A DNA stretch of 16,113 bases from an uncultured Bacilli bacterium (lineage in GTDB: Bacteria; Bacillota_I; Bacilli_A; RF39; UBA660). The stretch's first letter is position 1, and each line of letters begins with the position of its first letter. The notes under the pieces were generated by a model. The model was not told where the DNA came from. It did no database searches and saw only the letters and a list, made by a program, of their open reading frames with translations. Of this stretch, positions 1 through 6,905 are shown piece by piece. A program made the position numbers and the translations under genes. The DNA lies in the NCBI GenBank assembly GCA_944336815.1, contig CALVLG010000013.1, forward strand, positions 1 to 16,113, read 5' to 3'.

Positions 1-35
1 AAAGTGACAACGTTTAATTCGATTGTATCGCTCAT
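1..35 (-). CDS. 5' end of an unidentified gene, running off the left edge
   Basis: An ATG on the minus strand at 35-33 opens a frame that reads MSDTIELNVVT and continues past the window edge. It is preceded by a strong GGGAGGA ribosome binding site that lies inside the last codons of the upstream gene, and its ATG overlaps that gene's TGA stop (ATGA). The two are therefore probably translationally coupled. Eleven residues are too few to identify it. The start loosely resembles N-termini of F1 ATP synthase epsilon subunits, but the upstream neighbour is not the beta subunit, so I give no name. Confidence 0.6.
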   Translation of the reverse strand, partial: MSDTIELNVVT

Positions 36-685
36 TTTTTTAGTCCTCCCTCATTAGTCAAATAGTTTTCTCTTACTTCTTCTTTCTTAGCTTCATCATA
101 AATTTGTTCTTTGATTGATTGTAAAAATTCTTCTTTACTTTCGTAGCCTTCCATTGCCAGAAATTCATCTATACTTTTGGCTGTTGTATAATCGTCTGAT
201 AAAGCATTAATAATGCGTGAATCATTGTGATAAGCGTTTTCAGTAGCCATGTTTAAAACCGTGGCCAAGATGGCATCGCCTTTTAATTTGCCATGTTCTT
301 GGGCATAGTTTTCAATATTCTTGGCCATTTCATAATGATCATACTGTGGTTCAACATAGCCAGTGTTTTTATTTTGACGATAATCAATTCCTTCTTGAAA
401 TATTTTCAAAGCATCTTCACTTAGCGGTTGAAAAGCTTCATTTTGGGCCTGCCTTTCTTGAAAGGCGTTTTTGACATGTAAGGCATTAGCGCCTAAACTT
501 AAAGACAACACACCAGCAAAGACAAAGCGCTTGATTAGTCTATTCATTTTGGCTTTTTGAATTCGTTCTTTTCTTTCTTTAGCAATTTTGTTTCTTTCGC
601 GAATATTGGCTTGTTTTCTTTCGTTTAATTTTTTCCATTTGTTTATATCAACTATATCAACATGTTGCAAATCTTTATTTTCCAT
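32..685 (-). CDS. Unknown basic, single-pass membrane protein (217 aa)
   Basis: I do not recognise this protein. Residues 18-52 are rich in Lys, Arg and Glu and probably helical. One hydrophobic segment follows at about 53-69 (FVFAGVLSLSLGANALH). The remaining 148 residues are acidic, mostly helical and have no cysteines. The basic flank before the membrane segment suggests an N-in, C-out orientation. The start was set at the ATG at 685 because AGGTGA lies five bases upstream. A GTG nine bases earlier (694) overlaps that ribosome binding site and is unlikely to be used. The stop overlaps the start of the next minus-strand gene, indicating an operon. A sigma-A-type promoter with a perfect -35 box lies at 703-731. 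Function is unknown. Confidence 0.75.
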   Translation of the reverse strand: MENKDLQHVDIVDINKWKKLNERKQANIRERNKIAKERKERIQKAKMNRLIKRFVFAGVLSLSLGANALHVKNAFQERQAQNEAFQPLSEDALKIFQEGIDYRQNKNTGYVEPQYDHYEMAKNIENYAQEHGKLKGDAILATVLNMATENAYHNDSRIINALSDDYTTAKSIDEFLAMEGYESKEEFLQSIKEQIYDEAKKEEVRENYLTNEGGLKK

Positions 686-702
686 CTCATTCACCTATTT
701 TT

Positions 703-731
703 AGGATACTTTTTTGCCTTTAAAGTGTCAA
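703..731 (-). promoter_or_regulatory. Promoter of the unknown membrane-protein gene
   Basis: Reading the minus strand, TTGACA (731-726) is followed after exactly 17 bases by TATCCT (708-703), which matches TATAAT at four of six positions. The start codon lies about 18 bases beyond the -10 box, giving a very short leader. The GACAGTT repeats at 749-775 sit just upstream of the -35 box. Confidence 0.6.
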
Positions 732-748
732 GCAAAAGGAAGAAAGTT

Positions 749-775
749 GACAGTTTTGGACAGTTATAGACAGTT
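749..775. repeat. Three GACAGTT direct repeats with 10-bp period
   Basis: GACAGTT occurs at 749-755, 759-765 and 769-775, so all three copies lie on nearly the same face of the helix. The bases between them differ (TTG, ATA), so this is a phased binding-site array and not a simple tandem duplication. It sits between two divergent promoters: just upstream of the minus-strand -35 box and touching the proposed -35 box of the phosphomannomutase gene. On the minus strand the unit reads AACTGTC. Direct repeats of this kind are typical of response-regulator sites; the regulator is not identified. Confidence 0.65.
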
Positions 776-801
776 TGCTTAGTTTTTGATATGATTATAC
801 T
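774..801 (+). promoter_or_regulatory. Probable promoter of the phosphomannomutase gene
   Basis: TATACT at 796-801 is a good -10 box, 15 bases before the start codon. The best -35 is the weak TTTGCT at 774-779 with a 16-base spacer. The weak -35 immediately next to the phased repeats is the geometry expected of an activator-dependent promoter, but that is inference. Confidence 0.4.
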
Positions 802-816
802 AGTGAGGGTGATTAG

Positions 817-2172
817 ATGAATACAAGCATTTTTAAAGCTTACGATATAAGAGGAAAGTATCCCGATGAAATTAATGAAGAAGTAGCTTATGTAATTGGA
901 CTTAGTTATGGAAGTTATTTACAAGAATTTTTAGATAAAACTAAATGTGTTATTGGCATGGACAATCGTTTATCTTCGGAAAGTTTAAAGGCGTCTTTAA
1001 AAAAAGGACTTCTTGCTTCCGGTATTAATGTAATTGATTATGGGGAAATTACAACACCAATGCATTATTACACAAGATATATGGAAAACACTTATGGTAT
1101 TATGGTTACGGCTAGTCATAATCCTAAAGATGACAATGGGTTTAAGTTTTCTTTCGATCCTTTAGCTAACGCACGGGGAAAAATGATTGAAGATTTTAAA
1201 GACTATACTTTAAAAGGAAAGTTTCGGCAAGGACAAGGAATGTGCGAAGAAAGAAATTGTCAAGCAGTCTATTTAAAATATTTAGAAGATAATATAAAGA
1301 TGGGAAGTAAGCAAGTTAAAGTTGTTTTTGATCCTGGTAATGGGGTTACATCGACGATTATTAAAGAGGCTGTGTCGTTATTTCCAAATATTTTACCAAC
1401 TTATATTTGCGATATTAGTGATGGGACTTTTCCTAATCATCATCCTGATCCAGCCGTGGAAGAAAATATGCAAATGTTAAAAGAAAAAGTTTTGGAAGTT
1501 GGCGCGGATCTTGGGATTGCTTTTGATGGTGATGGGGATCGCTTAGGCATTATTGATAATGAAGGAAAATTTGTGATGGCGGATCAATATATGATTGTGG
1601 CCATTAGAAATATGTTTAATGATGTTTTAAATAAAACTTTCTTATGTGATGTAAAATGTTCCAAAAGTTTAACTGATGAAATTGAAAAACTGGGCGGAAA
1701 AGTGTATATGAGCCGAACAGGAACAAGTTTTACGGAAGCAAATACCAAAAAAATGAATATTCCTTTAGGGGGCGAATTATCGGGCCATATTTTCTTTAAT
1801 GACCGGGGCCCAGAGGTTTGCAGTGCCATTTATGCTGGGCTACGTTTTATTGAAATTTTATCCAAAACTGATAAAACATTTCCGGAATTATTAGAAGGAG
1901 TGACAACTTATATTTCAACTCCTGAGATAAAAGTGCCATGTGCTAATGAAAAGAAATTTTTGGTTGTTAATAAAGTTTTAGATTATGTCAAAGAAAAACA
2001 ATATCCTTATTTGGATATTGATGGAATTAGAGTTAACTTTCCTACAGCATGGGTTTTAGTACGAGCAAGTAATACGGGGCCTAATTTAACTTTACGGTTT
2101 GAAGCAACGACAAAAGAAGAATTGGAAATAAAGCAAAAAGAATTTACAGATTTAATAAAGACTATTCTGTAA
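817..2172 (+). CDS. manB: Phosphomannomutase/phosphoglucomutase
   Basis: An alpha-D-phosphohexomutase that interconverts hexose 1- and 6-phosphates (mannose and/or glucose) in the cytosol, feeding nucleotide-sugar and cell-envelope synthesis. At 451 residues it is a normal length for the AlgC-like group. Visible motifs are FKAYDIRG at 6-13, the phosphoserine loop TASHNP at 98-103 with catalytic Ser100, the Mg-binding loop DGDGDR at 237-242, the sugar-specificity loop GELSGH at 319-324, and the phosphate-binding RASNTGP near 417-423. All four domains therefore appear intact. The GELSGH loop is typical of dual mannose/glucose enzymes, but the preferred sugar cannot be read from sequence alone. 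A GAGGGTGAT ribosome binding site precedes the ATG. It is transcribed alone. Its last codons form one arm of a terminator shared with deoD. Confidence 0.93.
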   Translation: MNTSIFKAYDIRGKYPDEINEEVAYVIGLSYGSYLQEFLDKTKCVIGMDNRLSSESLKASLKKGLLASGINVIDYGEITTPMHYYTRYMENTYGIMVTASHNPKDDNGFKFSFDPLANARGKMIEDFKDYTLKGKFRQGQGMCEERNCQAVYLKYLEDNIKMGSKQVKVVFDPGNGVTSTIIKEAVSLFPNILPTYICDISDGTFPNHHPDPAVEENMQMLKEKVLEVGADLGIAFDGDGDRLGIIDNEGKFVMADQYMIVAIRNMFNDVLNKTFLCDVKCSKSLTDEIEKLGGKVYMSRTGTSFTEANTKKMNIPLGGELSGHIFFNDRGPEVCSAIYAGLRFIEILSKTDKTFPELLEGVTTYISTPEIKVPCANEKKFLVVNKVLDYVKEKQYPYLDIDGIRVNFPTAWVLVRASNTGPNLTLRFEATTKEELEIKQKEFTDLIKTIL

Positions 2173-2181
2173 ATTCTTTTT
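2135..2181. terminator. Bidirectional terminator between manB and deoD
   Basis: AAAAAGAATTTACAG (2135-2149) and CTGTAAATTCTTTTT (2167-2181) are perfect 15-bp inverted repeats around a 17-base loop. On the plus strand the hairpin is followed by an unbroken T run. On the minus strand the T run is interrupted (TTTTTGCTTTATTT), so termination of deoD may be weaker. The left arm and loop lie inside the manB coding sequence, and the right arm contains its stop codon. Confidence 0.8.
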
Positions 2182-2901
2182 TTAAATGCTATCCAAAGCA
2201 AGTTTAATCATTTTGTCTAACGAACGTTCCCGTTCTTCAATGCTCAAAAATGTTTTTTCAAATTTACTATCAACAACAGTTAAGATAGCCGCGGCTTCTT
2301 TTTTAAAACTATCAGCAATATGGAACAAAGCAAATGTTTCCATTTCTTCGCCATATAAATCAATGTTATCGGGCACACGTTTTAAAACATTTTCGTTATC
2401 GGAATAAAAGCCAAATTGTTCAGTACACATAACACAGCCTTCGTGCATTGGTATGCCTTGTTCTGCGGCAGTTTTTCTAATTTGGTTCGTTAGACTTTTG
2501 CTTGGATATGCAACATGAGTTGGATCACCATTATAGGAATAAGCAAAATTAGCTTCCGTATAACTTGATGTTGCTAAAATTAAGTCTGGTACTTTCACTT
2601 TGCTTTTTAAACCACCACATGTACCAATGCGAATTATTTTTTGAACGCCAAAGAAATAATATAATTCAAAAGCGTAAATGCTCACACTAGGCATGCCCAT
2701 ACCATGGCCCATTACGGTTACTCTTTTGCCGTTGTAGTATCCCGTATAGCCAAGCATATTACGTGCACGATTAATTAATTTGGCATCAGTTAGAAACTTT
2801 TCGGCAATATACTTAGCTCTTAGGGGATCGCCTGGCATTATACATACTTCAGCAATATCCTCCTTTGAACATTCAATATGGGCTGGTTTAATATGCTCCA
2901 T
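2182..2901 (-). CDS. deoD: Purine nucleoside phosphorylase, DeoD type
   Basis: Catalyses phosphorolysis of purine (deoxy)nucleosides to free base and (deoxy)ribose 1-phosphate in purine salvage; DeoD-type enzymes are hexameric. Visible landmarks are the phosphate-binding MPGDPLRAKYIAE at 22-34, RIGTCGG at 91-97, the ribose-binding EEMET at 185-189, and Asp211 in LTVVDSK, which corresponds to the catalytic aspartate of the Escherichia coli enzyme. The start at ATG 2901 gives 239 residues, matching the family. A GTG at 2919 with AAAGAG nine bases upstream is a credible alternative adding six residues. An ATG at 2991 is in frame but lies upstream of the apparent promoter and inside the cysK terminator, so I reject it. 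It is convergent with manB. Confidence 0.93.
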   Translation of the reverse strand: MEHIKPAHIECSKEDIAEVCIMPGDPLRAKYIAEKFLTDAKLINRARNMLGYTGYYNGKRVTVMGHGMGMPSVSIYAFELYYFFGVQKIIRIGTCGGLKSKVKVPDLILATSSYTEANFAYSYNGDPTHVAYPSKSLTNQIRKTAAEQGIPMHEGCVMCTEQFGFYSDNENVLKRVPDNIDLYGEEMETFALFHIADSFKKEAAAILTVVDSKFEKTFLSIEERERSLDKMIKLALDSI

Positions 2902-2949
2902 GACTTTTGGTGCTTCCACATCTATCAACTCTTTTCTATTCTTAAAATT

Positions 2950-2958
2950 ACTATACCA
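2950..2958 (-). promoter_or_regulatory. Extended -10 promoter of deoD
   Basis: On the minus strand TGGTATAGT fits an extended -10 element (TGnTATAAT). It lies about 30-50 bases before the candidate deoD starts and directly downstream of the cysK terminator, indicating separate transcription of deoD. No good -35 box is visible in the T-rich upstream sequence. Confidence 0.45.
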
Positions 2959-2978
2959 AGAAAAAGAAAAAAAGATAC

Positions 2979-3011
2979 AAAAAAATGTCAAGTTTAGCTT
3001 TTCTTGACATT
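2979..3011 (-). terminator. Rho-independent terminator of cysK
   Basis: AATGTCAAG (2984-2992) and CTTGACATT (3003-3011) are perfect 9-bp inverted repeats with a 10-base loop. On the minus strand the hairpin is followed directly by a T run and then TGTATC and more Ts. It starts six bases past the cysK stop. Confidence 0.85.
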
Positions 3012-3016
3012 ATTCT

Positions 3017-3973
3017 TTACAAAAATTTGATTGAGGTAATTTGCAATTCTTTGACATCATCACTAATATTTTTAGCTTCTTTTACTAAATCGGTCGATAA
3101 ATATTTTTTTAAATCATCGGGGAAAACGGTTACAACTGGTTTTAGAATCTTTGTGGCTAACAAAACACTAGCAAGAAGATTAGCCCCAGAAGAAATACCG
3201 ACACCAAAGCCTTTTTGGGCTAACATTTGACTTACTTTAATAGCATCTTCATCTTTTATTAAAAAAATTTCATCAACAGCTTCTTTTTGAAATAAAGGCG
3301 GGATAAAATCATCACCAATGCCTTCGATTTTATGAGGCCCCAAAATTTTTCCCTTACTTATTAAAGGCATCATGTATGGTTCTAAAACGCCAACTTTTAG
3401 ATTAGGGTATTTGGTTTTTAGACGAGCACTGATCCCCATTAGAGTTCCTCCTGTCCCAACCCCACTTACAAAACCACCAATTTCTTCGGGGACCTGGGCT
3501 AATATTTCTTTTCCCGTTGTTTCATAATGGGCAAGATAATTAGCGTTGTTAGCAAATTGATCAGGATAATAAGCTTGATGGGCAAGCGAAAAAGCTTTGG
3601 CTCTTTTAAAACATTCGGCAAACCCGCCTTCTTCTTTGGAAACTAAATGAAGATGAGCATTATAGCTTTGCATAATTTGTTTTCGTTCTTCACTAGCCCA
3701 TGATGGCATGAAAATATCAACTGGATAGCCATAGTAAGCACCTAGGGCACTTAAAGAAATTCCGGTATTACCACTAGTTACTTCAACAATAGGGGTTCCT
3801 TCTTTTAATAAACCTTTTTTTCTTCCTTCTTCTAACATGTAATAAGCAACGCGATCTTTAATGCTGCCCGTTAAACTATACATTTCTAATTTGGCATATA
3901 CTTTATAAGCTTGGCCTTTAAAGGTGCCGTCAATTTCAATCATTGGGGTATTGCCAATTCCTAATTCTTTCAT
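3017..3973 (-). CDS. cysK: Cysteine synthase (O-acetylserine sulfhydrylase family, PLP-dependent)
   Basis: Makes L-cysteine from O-acetylserine and sulfide, using pyridoxal phosphate, in the cytosol. The 318-residue length is typical of CysK. The PLP lysine is Lys39 in TGSIKDR. TSGNTG at 66-71 is the substrate-binding loop, GVGTGGT at 171-177 binds the PLP phosphate, and SSGAN at 261-265 carries the serine that contacts the pyridine nitrogen. HKIEGIGDDFIPP near 214-226 is the usual family signature. AAGGAG lies eight bases before the ATG. There is no neighbouring cysE, so the serine acetyltransferase must be elsewhere. A cystathionine beta-synthase-like role or use of another activated serine cannot be excluded from sequence. 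Confidence 0.92.
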   Translation of the reverse strand: MKELGIGNTPMIEIDGTFKGQAYKVYAKLEMYSLTGSIKDRVAYYMLEEGRKKGLLKEGTPIVEVTSGNTGISLSALGAYYGYPVDIFMPSWASEERKQIMQSYNAHLHLVSKEEGGFAECFKRAKAFSLAHQAYYPDQFANNANYLAHYETTGKEILAQVPEEIGGFVSGVGTGGTLMGISARLKTKYPNLKVGVLEPYMMPLISKGKILGPHKIEGIGDDFIPPLFQKEAVDEIFLIKDEDAIKVSQMLAQKGFGVGISSGANLLASVLLATKILKPVVTVFPDDLKKYLSTDLVKEAKNISDDVKELQITSIKFL

Positions 3974-3996
3974 TTTTTTAGCTCCTTACTAATTAT

Positions 3997-4025
3997 TGTA
4001 TACGAAGATGATCGTTTTGTGTAAA
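3997..4025 (-). promoter_or_regulatory. Probable promoter of cysK
   Basis: On the minus strand TTTACA (4025-4020) is followed after 17 bases by TATACA (4002-3997). A second option is TACAAT (4000-3995) with a 19-base spacer. It is back to back with the corA promoter. No T-box or S-box-like leader fits in the short 5' region. Confidence 0.4.
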
Positions 4026-4039
4026 AAAAGTGATTTTTA

Positions 4040-4048
4040 TGCTAAAAT
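4040..4048 (+). promoter_or_regulatory. Extended -10 promoter of corA
   Basis: TGCTAAAAT fits an extended -10 element and lies about 20 bases upstream of the corA start. There is no room for a magnesium-sensing leader such as an M-box. Confidence 0.45.
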
Positions 4049-4067
4049 ATTTTTAAGGTGATGATAA

Positions 4068-4994
4068 ATGGTAAGTGGATTTAAAATTGAAAATAATGAG
4101 GTAATGGAAGCCAAGGAACGAAGCAAAAACTTTTGGCTTCATTTAGAAAATCCCAGTGATGAAGAAATAGCAAAGTGGATTGAAGGATTACCAATTACAA
4201 AAGAAAAAATAAAAAAGGCTTTAGATAAATCGGAACTTTCGCATGTGGAAATAGTCGATGATTATATCGTATATATTATAAACATTCCTTATTTACTAAC
4301 AAATGGTCGTAAACGTTATCGGACTTTTCCAATTGGTATCTTTTTATTTAAAGAAGGAATTATCACAACGTCTATTCTTCCACATCCGATTTTTGAAGAT
4401 ATGAAAAACGATGGCTTTAACCATTTATCTTTTGATAATCATGATTTGTTTCCAATGCAAATTATTGGTAAAAGTACGGAATATTATTTAAAATATTTGA
4501 CGGAAATACAAGAGGATATTCGTTTAAAAGAAAAAGATTTATTACGCGCGACAAGCAATAAAGATTTGGAACATTTGCTCACTTTACAAAAAAGTTTACT
4601 TTATTTTACAACTTCTTTACAAGGAAACAGAACAATTTTAGATAAGTTAGAAAACAATTTAAAATTAAGTGTTAAAGAAAAAGATACTTTAAAAGATGCC
4701 CAAATAGAAATAAGACAAGGAATTGAAACGGCTAATATATGTCGGGAAATATTAGAGAATACGATGAATACTTATAGTTCAATTATTTCAAATAACTTAA
4801 ATGATATTATGAAATTTTTAACTTCAATTACTTTAATTATTTCGATTCCAACAATGATTGCTTCTTTCCTTGGCATGAATGTGTTTTTAGGTGATTTTGG
4901 CTCTAATCCTTTTTCTTTCTTGTTAATTGTTTGTTTGTCTTTCTTTGTCTGTGTTTTATTAATTCTCTTATTAAAAAAGAAAAACTTGTTATGA
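4068..4994 (+). CDS. corA: CorA-family divalent cation (Mg2+) transporter
   Basis: A homopentameric membrane channel for Mg2+ and, in some members, Co2+ or Ni2+. The 308 residues show the family layout: a large charged cytoplasmic N-domain (1-250) with long helices rich in Lys and Glu, a first membrane segment at about 251-268, the selectivity signature GMN at 269-271, a short external loop (VFLGDFGSNP), a second membrane segment at about 281-302, and a Lys-rich cytoplasmic tail. The residue before GMN is Leu instead of the common Tyr, and the external loop is poorer in acidic residues than in classical CorA, so ion specificity is open. AAGGTGATG precedes the ATG. The last six bases overlap the end of mscL. 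Confidence 0.9.
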   Translation: MVSGFKIENNEVMEAKERSKNFWLHLENPSDEEIAKWIEGLPITKEKIKKALDKSELSHVEIVDDYIVYIINIPYLLTNGRKRYRTFPIGIFLFKEGIITTSILPHPIFEDMKNDGFNHLSFDNHDLFPMQIIGKSTEYYLKYLTEIQEDIRLKEKDLLRATSNKDLEHLLTLQKSLLYFTTSLQGNRTILDKLENNLKLSVKEKDTLKDAQIEIRQGIETANICREILENTMNTYSSIISNNLNDIMKFLTSITLIISIPTMIASFLGMNVFLGDFGSNPFSFLLIVCLSFFVCVLLILLLKKKNLL

Positions 4995-5006
4995 GTTTTT
5001 CTTTTT
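4974..5006. terminator. Bidirectional terminator spanning the overlapping corA and mscL stops
   Basis: Thirteen-base perfect inverted repeats at 4974-4986 and 4994-5006 (core AAAGAAAAACT / AGTTTTTCTTT) flank a seven-base loop. Each strand ends in a T-rich arm. The stem is almost entirely A-T, so it is weaker than the terminators at 2135 and 11726. Both stop codons fall in or beside the loop. Confidence 0.6.
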
Positions 5007-5399
5007 CTTTGGTTGTTCTTTTTTTAGTAAATCTCTAATTTCTTCTAATAAAAGAACTTCATCACTTTTTTTAGGCGCGGCTTTTTCTTCTTCTTGTTTT
5101 TTGAAATGCATTAATTTATTAATGATTTTAACTAAAACAAAGATGCAAATAGCAATAATTAAAAAGTCAATAACACTTTGAATAAATGCCCCATATAAGA
5201 TTTCTGTATCTTTGAAAGTAATAGAAAGATTGGAAAAATCAATACCACCTAATACTAAACCAAGGATTGGGGTTAAAATGTTATTTACTAAACTGGTAAC
5301 GATAGATGAAAAAGCACCACCAATAATAACACCGACAGCTAAGTCAATAACATTGCCACGGGCGATGAATTTTTTAAATTCCGAAATATTTTTTTTCAT
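4989..5399 (-). CDS. mscL: Large-conductance mechanosensitive channel MscL
   Basis: A pressure-release channel of the cytoplasmic membrane that opens under membrane tension during osmotic downshock. The start at ATG 5399 gives 136 residues, the usual MscL size, and has AGGAG five bases upstream. A longer in-frame ATG at 5450 lies upstream of the apparent promoter and is rejected. Visible features are the amphipathic N-terminal helix (NISEFKKFIARGN), the gate-forming first membrane helix with ARGNVIDLAVGVIIGGAF at about 12-29, a periplasmic loop, a second membrane helix at about 68-93, and the C-terminal cytoplasmic helix bundle (DEVLLLEEIRDLLKK) followed by a Lys-rich tail. It is convergent with corA and shares six bases with it. 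Confidence 0.95.
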   Translation of the reverse strand: MKKNISEFKKFIARGNVIDLAVGVIIGGAFSSIVTSLVNNILTPILGLVLGGIDFSNLSITFKDTEILYGAFIQSVIDFLIIAICIFVLVKIINKLMHFKKQEEEKAAPKKSDEVLLLEEIRDLLKKEQPKKKKNS

Positions 5400-5417
5400 A
5401 TAAACTCCTCTTTCGGG

Positions 5418-5435
5418 AAGTATTTTATCATACTT
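5418..5435 (-). promoter_or_regulatory. mscL promoter with an inverted repeat centred on the -10 box
   Basis: TGATAAAAT on the minus strand (5430-5422) fits an extended -10 element. It lies within the perfect inverted repeat AAGTAT-N6-ATACTT (5418-5435). The repeat could be an operator or a small hairpin at the start of the transcript. No convincing -35 box is seen. Confidence 0.35.
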
Positions 5436-5512
5436 TCGACTTTTTTTCATTTCTTTTTGAAAATACTAAAAAGTTTATATATCATAAAAATTGTTTAATC
5501 TAACTTAGCTAA

Positions 5513-5530
5513 AAATAAATTTATTTTTTT
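5513..5530 (-). terminator. Possible weak terminator of the AAA ATPase gene
   Basis: The palindrome AAAAATAAATTTATTTTT covers the TAA stop of the ATPase gene. It contains no G-C pairs and only a small effective loop, so it is at best a weak terminator. No better hairpin was seen before mscL, so read-through into mscL is possible. Confidence 0.2.
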
Positions 5531-6855
5531 GCTTTTAAATATTTTTTTAGTAAAAAGGCCATAAAATATGGAAAAGTATAAAACTTGCCATTATAGCCAA
5601 TATTTTTATTACACAATTTAATACCGTATTTAATATCGGGATAATGCTTATCTTCTAGTAATTTGTTTAAAGATATAGTTGAATTATCATTTGCTTTTAC
5701 TTCAATTGGAATTAATGAATCTGGATCGCGAATAAAGAAATCCATCTCTAATGTTCCTTTTTCATTTTTATAAAAATATAAATTATAACCTTGTTTGACT
5801 AGCATATCAGCGACAACATTTTCATATATAGCCCCTTTATAAGTATTGAAGTTTTGATTTTTTCTTAAATCTTCTTGAGCTTCCTCATCTAAAGAACCAA
5901 TTAATAAACCAGTATCACCAAAATAGATTCGATAATTGTTAGGATTATAATTTCCTTTCAAAGGTAAACATAATTCATTTAGAGCATAGCTTATATTTAT
6001 AATTCCAGCACGATTAAGCCAGTCTAAAACGCCAATATATTCCCTGTTTCTTGCGCCTTCTTGAATTTTAGTGATTTGAAATTTTTTATTTTCGTTGCCA
6101 AGAAAAACAGGAATATTTTTATATATAGTTAGAATTTTACTTTGATCCAAGCCTTCAGCATATTTGGTAATATCTTCTTCATAATCCAGCAAAATTTGTT
6201 GTTGCATTTTTAAAATACCACTGAAATTTTTGTTTTCGATAAAATTGCTTACAATCGCTGGCATGCCACCAACAATCATATATTCTTTAAAATTTTCCGC
6301 CATCACATCATACATTGTCTTTGTAAGAGGAATTATTTTTAACATGCTATTTAACATGTCATCTATTACTTCTTCTTTATAACCTTTAGCCCAAAGAAAT
6401 TCTTCAAAATCCATAGAATGTAAAACATAATCTTCTTTATTACCAACACTATTTGATTCAATTTTTCTATAATTGATTCCCATAAGAGAACCTGAGCAAA
6501 TCACATCATATCGCCCATCTTCGTGAAAAAATTTGAGGGAGGTCGCGGTATTTACACATTCTTGCATTTCATCAAAAAAAAGCAAAGTGTTTTCAGGAAC
6601 AATCTCTATTTCCGGGCGTCTAAGAGTTATTTCTTTAAGAATTGTATCTACATCAAAAGATTGATCAAATATTGTTTTAAACTCGGGGTTTAAAACAAAA
6701 TTGATTTCAATAAACACTTTATAATTTTTTTGCCCAAAATTTCTAATTGCATTAGTTTTGCCAATTTGTCTTGCCCCTTTTACAATAAGGGGTAATCTTT
6801 TGGGATTTTGTTTCCATTCAATTAAAAAATCATCTATTTTTCGTTTTAGTCGCAT
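5521..6855 (-). CDS. AAA family ATPase with C-terminal DUF4143 domain
   Basis: Belongs to the large family of lone ATPases (AAA_14 plus DUF4143) found in variable copy number in anaerobes; their cellular role is not established. Numbered from the chosen ATG (444 aa), Walker A is GARQIGKT at 27-34, Walker B is FFDE within LLFFDEMQ near 93-96, and a sensor-like CSGSLMG lies at 120-126. The C-terminal part holds E-x-D (370-372) and IPIEVK with E-x-K at 385-387, a pattern like PD-(D/E)xK nucleases. All expected motifs are present, so the gene looks intact. The start at ATG 6855 has AGAGGTGA five bases upstream; a GTG at 6864 falls inside that site. A promoter overlaps 33-bp-spaced repeats just upstream. 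No partner toxin, antitoxin or defence gene is adjacent. Confidence 0.88.
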   Translation of the reverse strand: MRLKRKIDDFLIEWKQNPKRLPLIVKGARQIGKTNAIRNFGQKNYKVFIEINFVLNPEFKTIFDQSFDVDTILKEITLRRPEIEIVPENTLLFFDEMQECVNTATSLKFFHEDGRYDVICSGSLMGINYRKIESNSVGNKEDYVLHSMDFEEFLWAKGYKEEVIDDMLNSMLKIIPLTKTMYDVMAENFKEYMIVGGMPAIVSNFIENKNFSGILKMQQQILLDYEEDITKYAEGLDQSKILTIYKNIPVFLGNENKKFQITKIQEGARNREYIGVLDWLNRAGIINISYALNELCLPLKGNYNPNNYRIYFGDTGLLIGSLDEEAQEDLRKNQNFNTYKGAIYENVVADMLVKQGYNLYFYKNEKGTLEMDFFIRDPDSLIPIEVKANDNSTISLNKLLEDKHYPDIKYGIKLCNKNIGYNGKFYTFPYFMAFLLKKYLKAKK

Positions 6856-6876
6856 AAATTTCACCTCTTTAAATCA

Positions 6877-6905
6877 AATTTATCACATTTTTCCGGGTAT
6901 TTCAA
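6877..6905 (-). promoter_or_regulatory. Promoter of the AAA/DUF4143 gene
   Basis: On the minus strand TTGAAA (6905-6900) is followed after 17 bases by TAAATT (6882-6877), with TG one base upstream (extended -10). The spacer contains one full copy of the GGAAAAATGTGA repeat, so a protein binding the repeat would cover this promoter. Confidence 0.55.

Noticed and set aside
1..35. Naming the left-edge gene atpC
   Set aside because: Only eleven residues are visible, and the upstream neighbour is not atpD; the resemblance is too weak.
747..752. TTGACA as a plus-strand -35 box for manB
   Set aside because: No -10 box lies at 16-18 bp, where the sequence is ACAGTT. The match arises from the first GACAGTT repeat.
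2902..2991. N-terminal extension of deoD starting at ATG 2991
   Set aside because: It would begin within the cysK terminator stem and upstream of the deoD -10 element, and it adds residues absent from the family.
3974..4067. Riboswitch leaders for cysK (T-box or S-box) or corA (M-box)
   Set aside because: The divergent intergenic region is only 94 bases and contains both promoters; there is no space for such structured leaders and no hairpin-plus-T-run before either gene.
5400..5450. N-terminal extension of mscL starting at ATG 5450
   Set aside because: It lies upstream of the apparent promoter. The ATG at 5399 has a strong ribosome binding site and gives the family's exact usual length.
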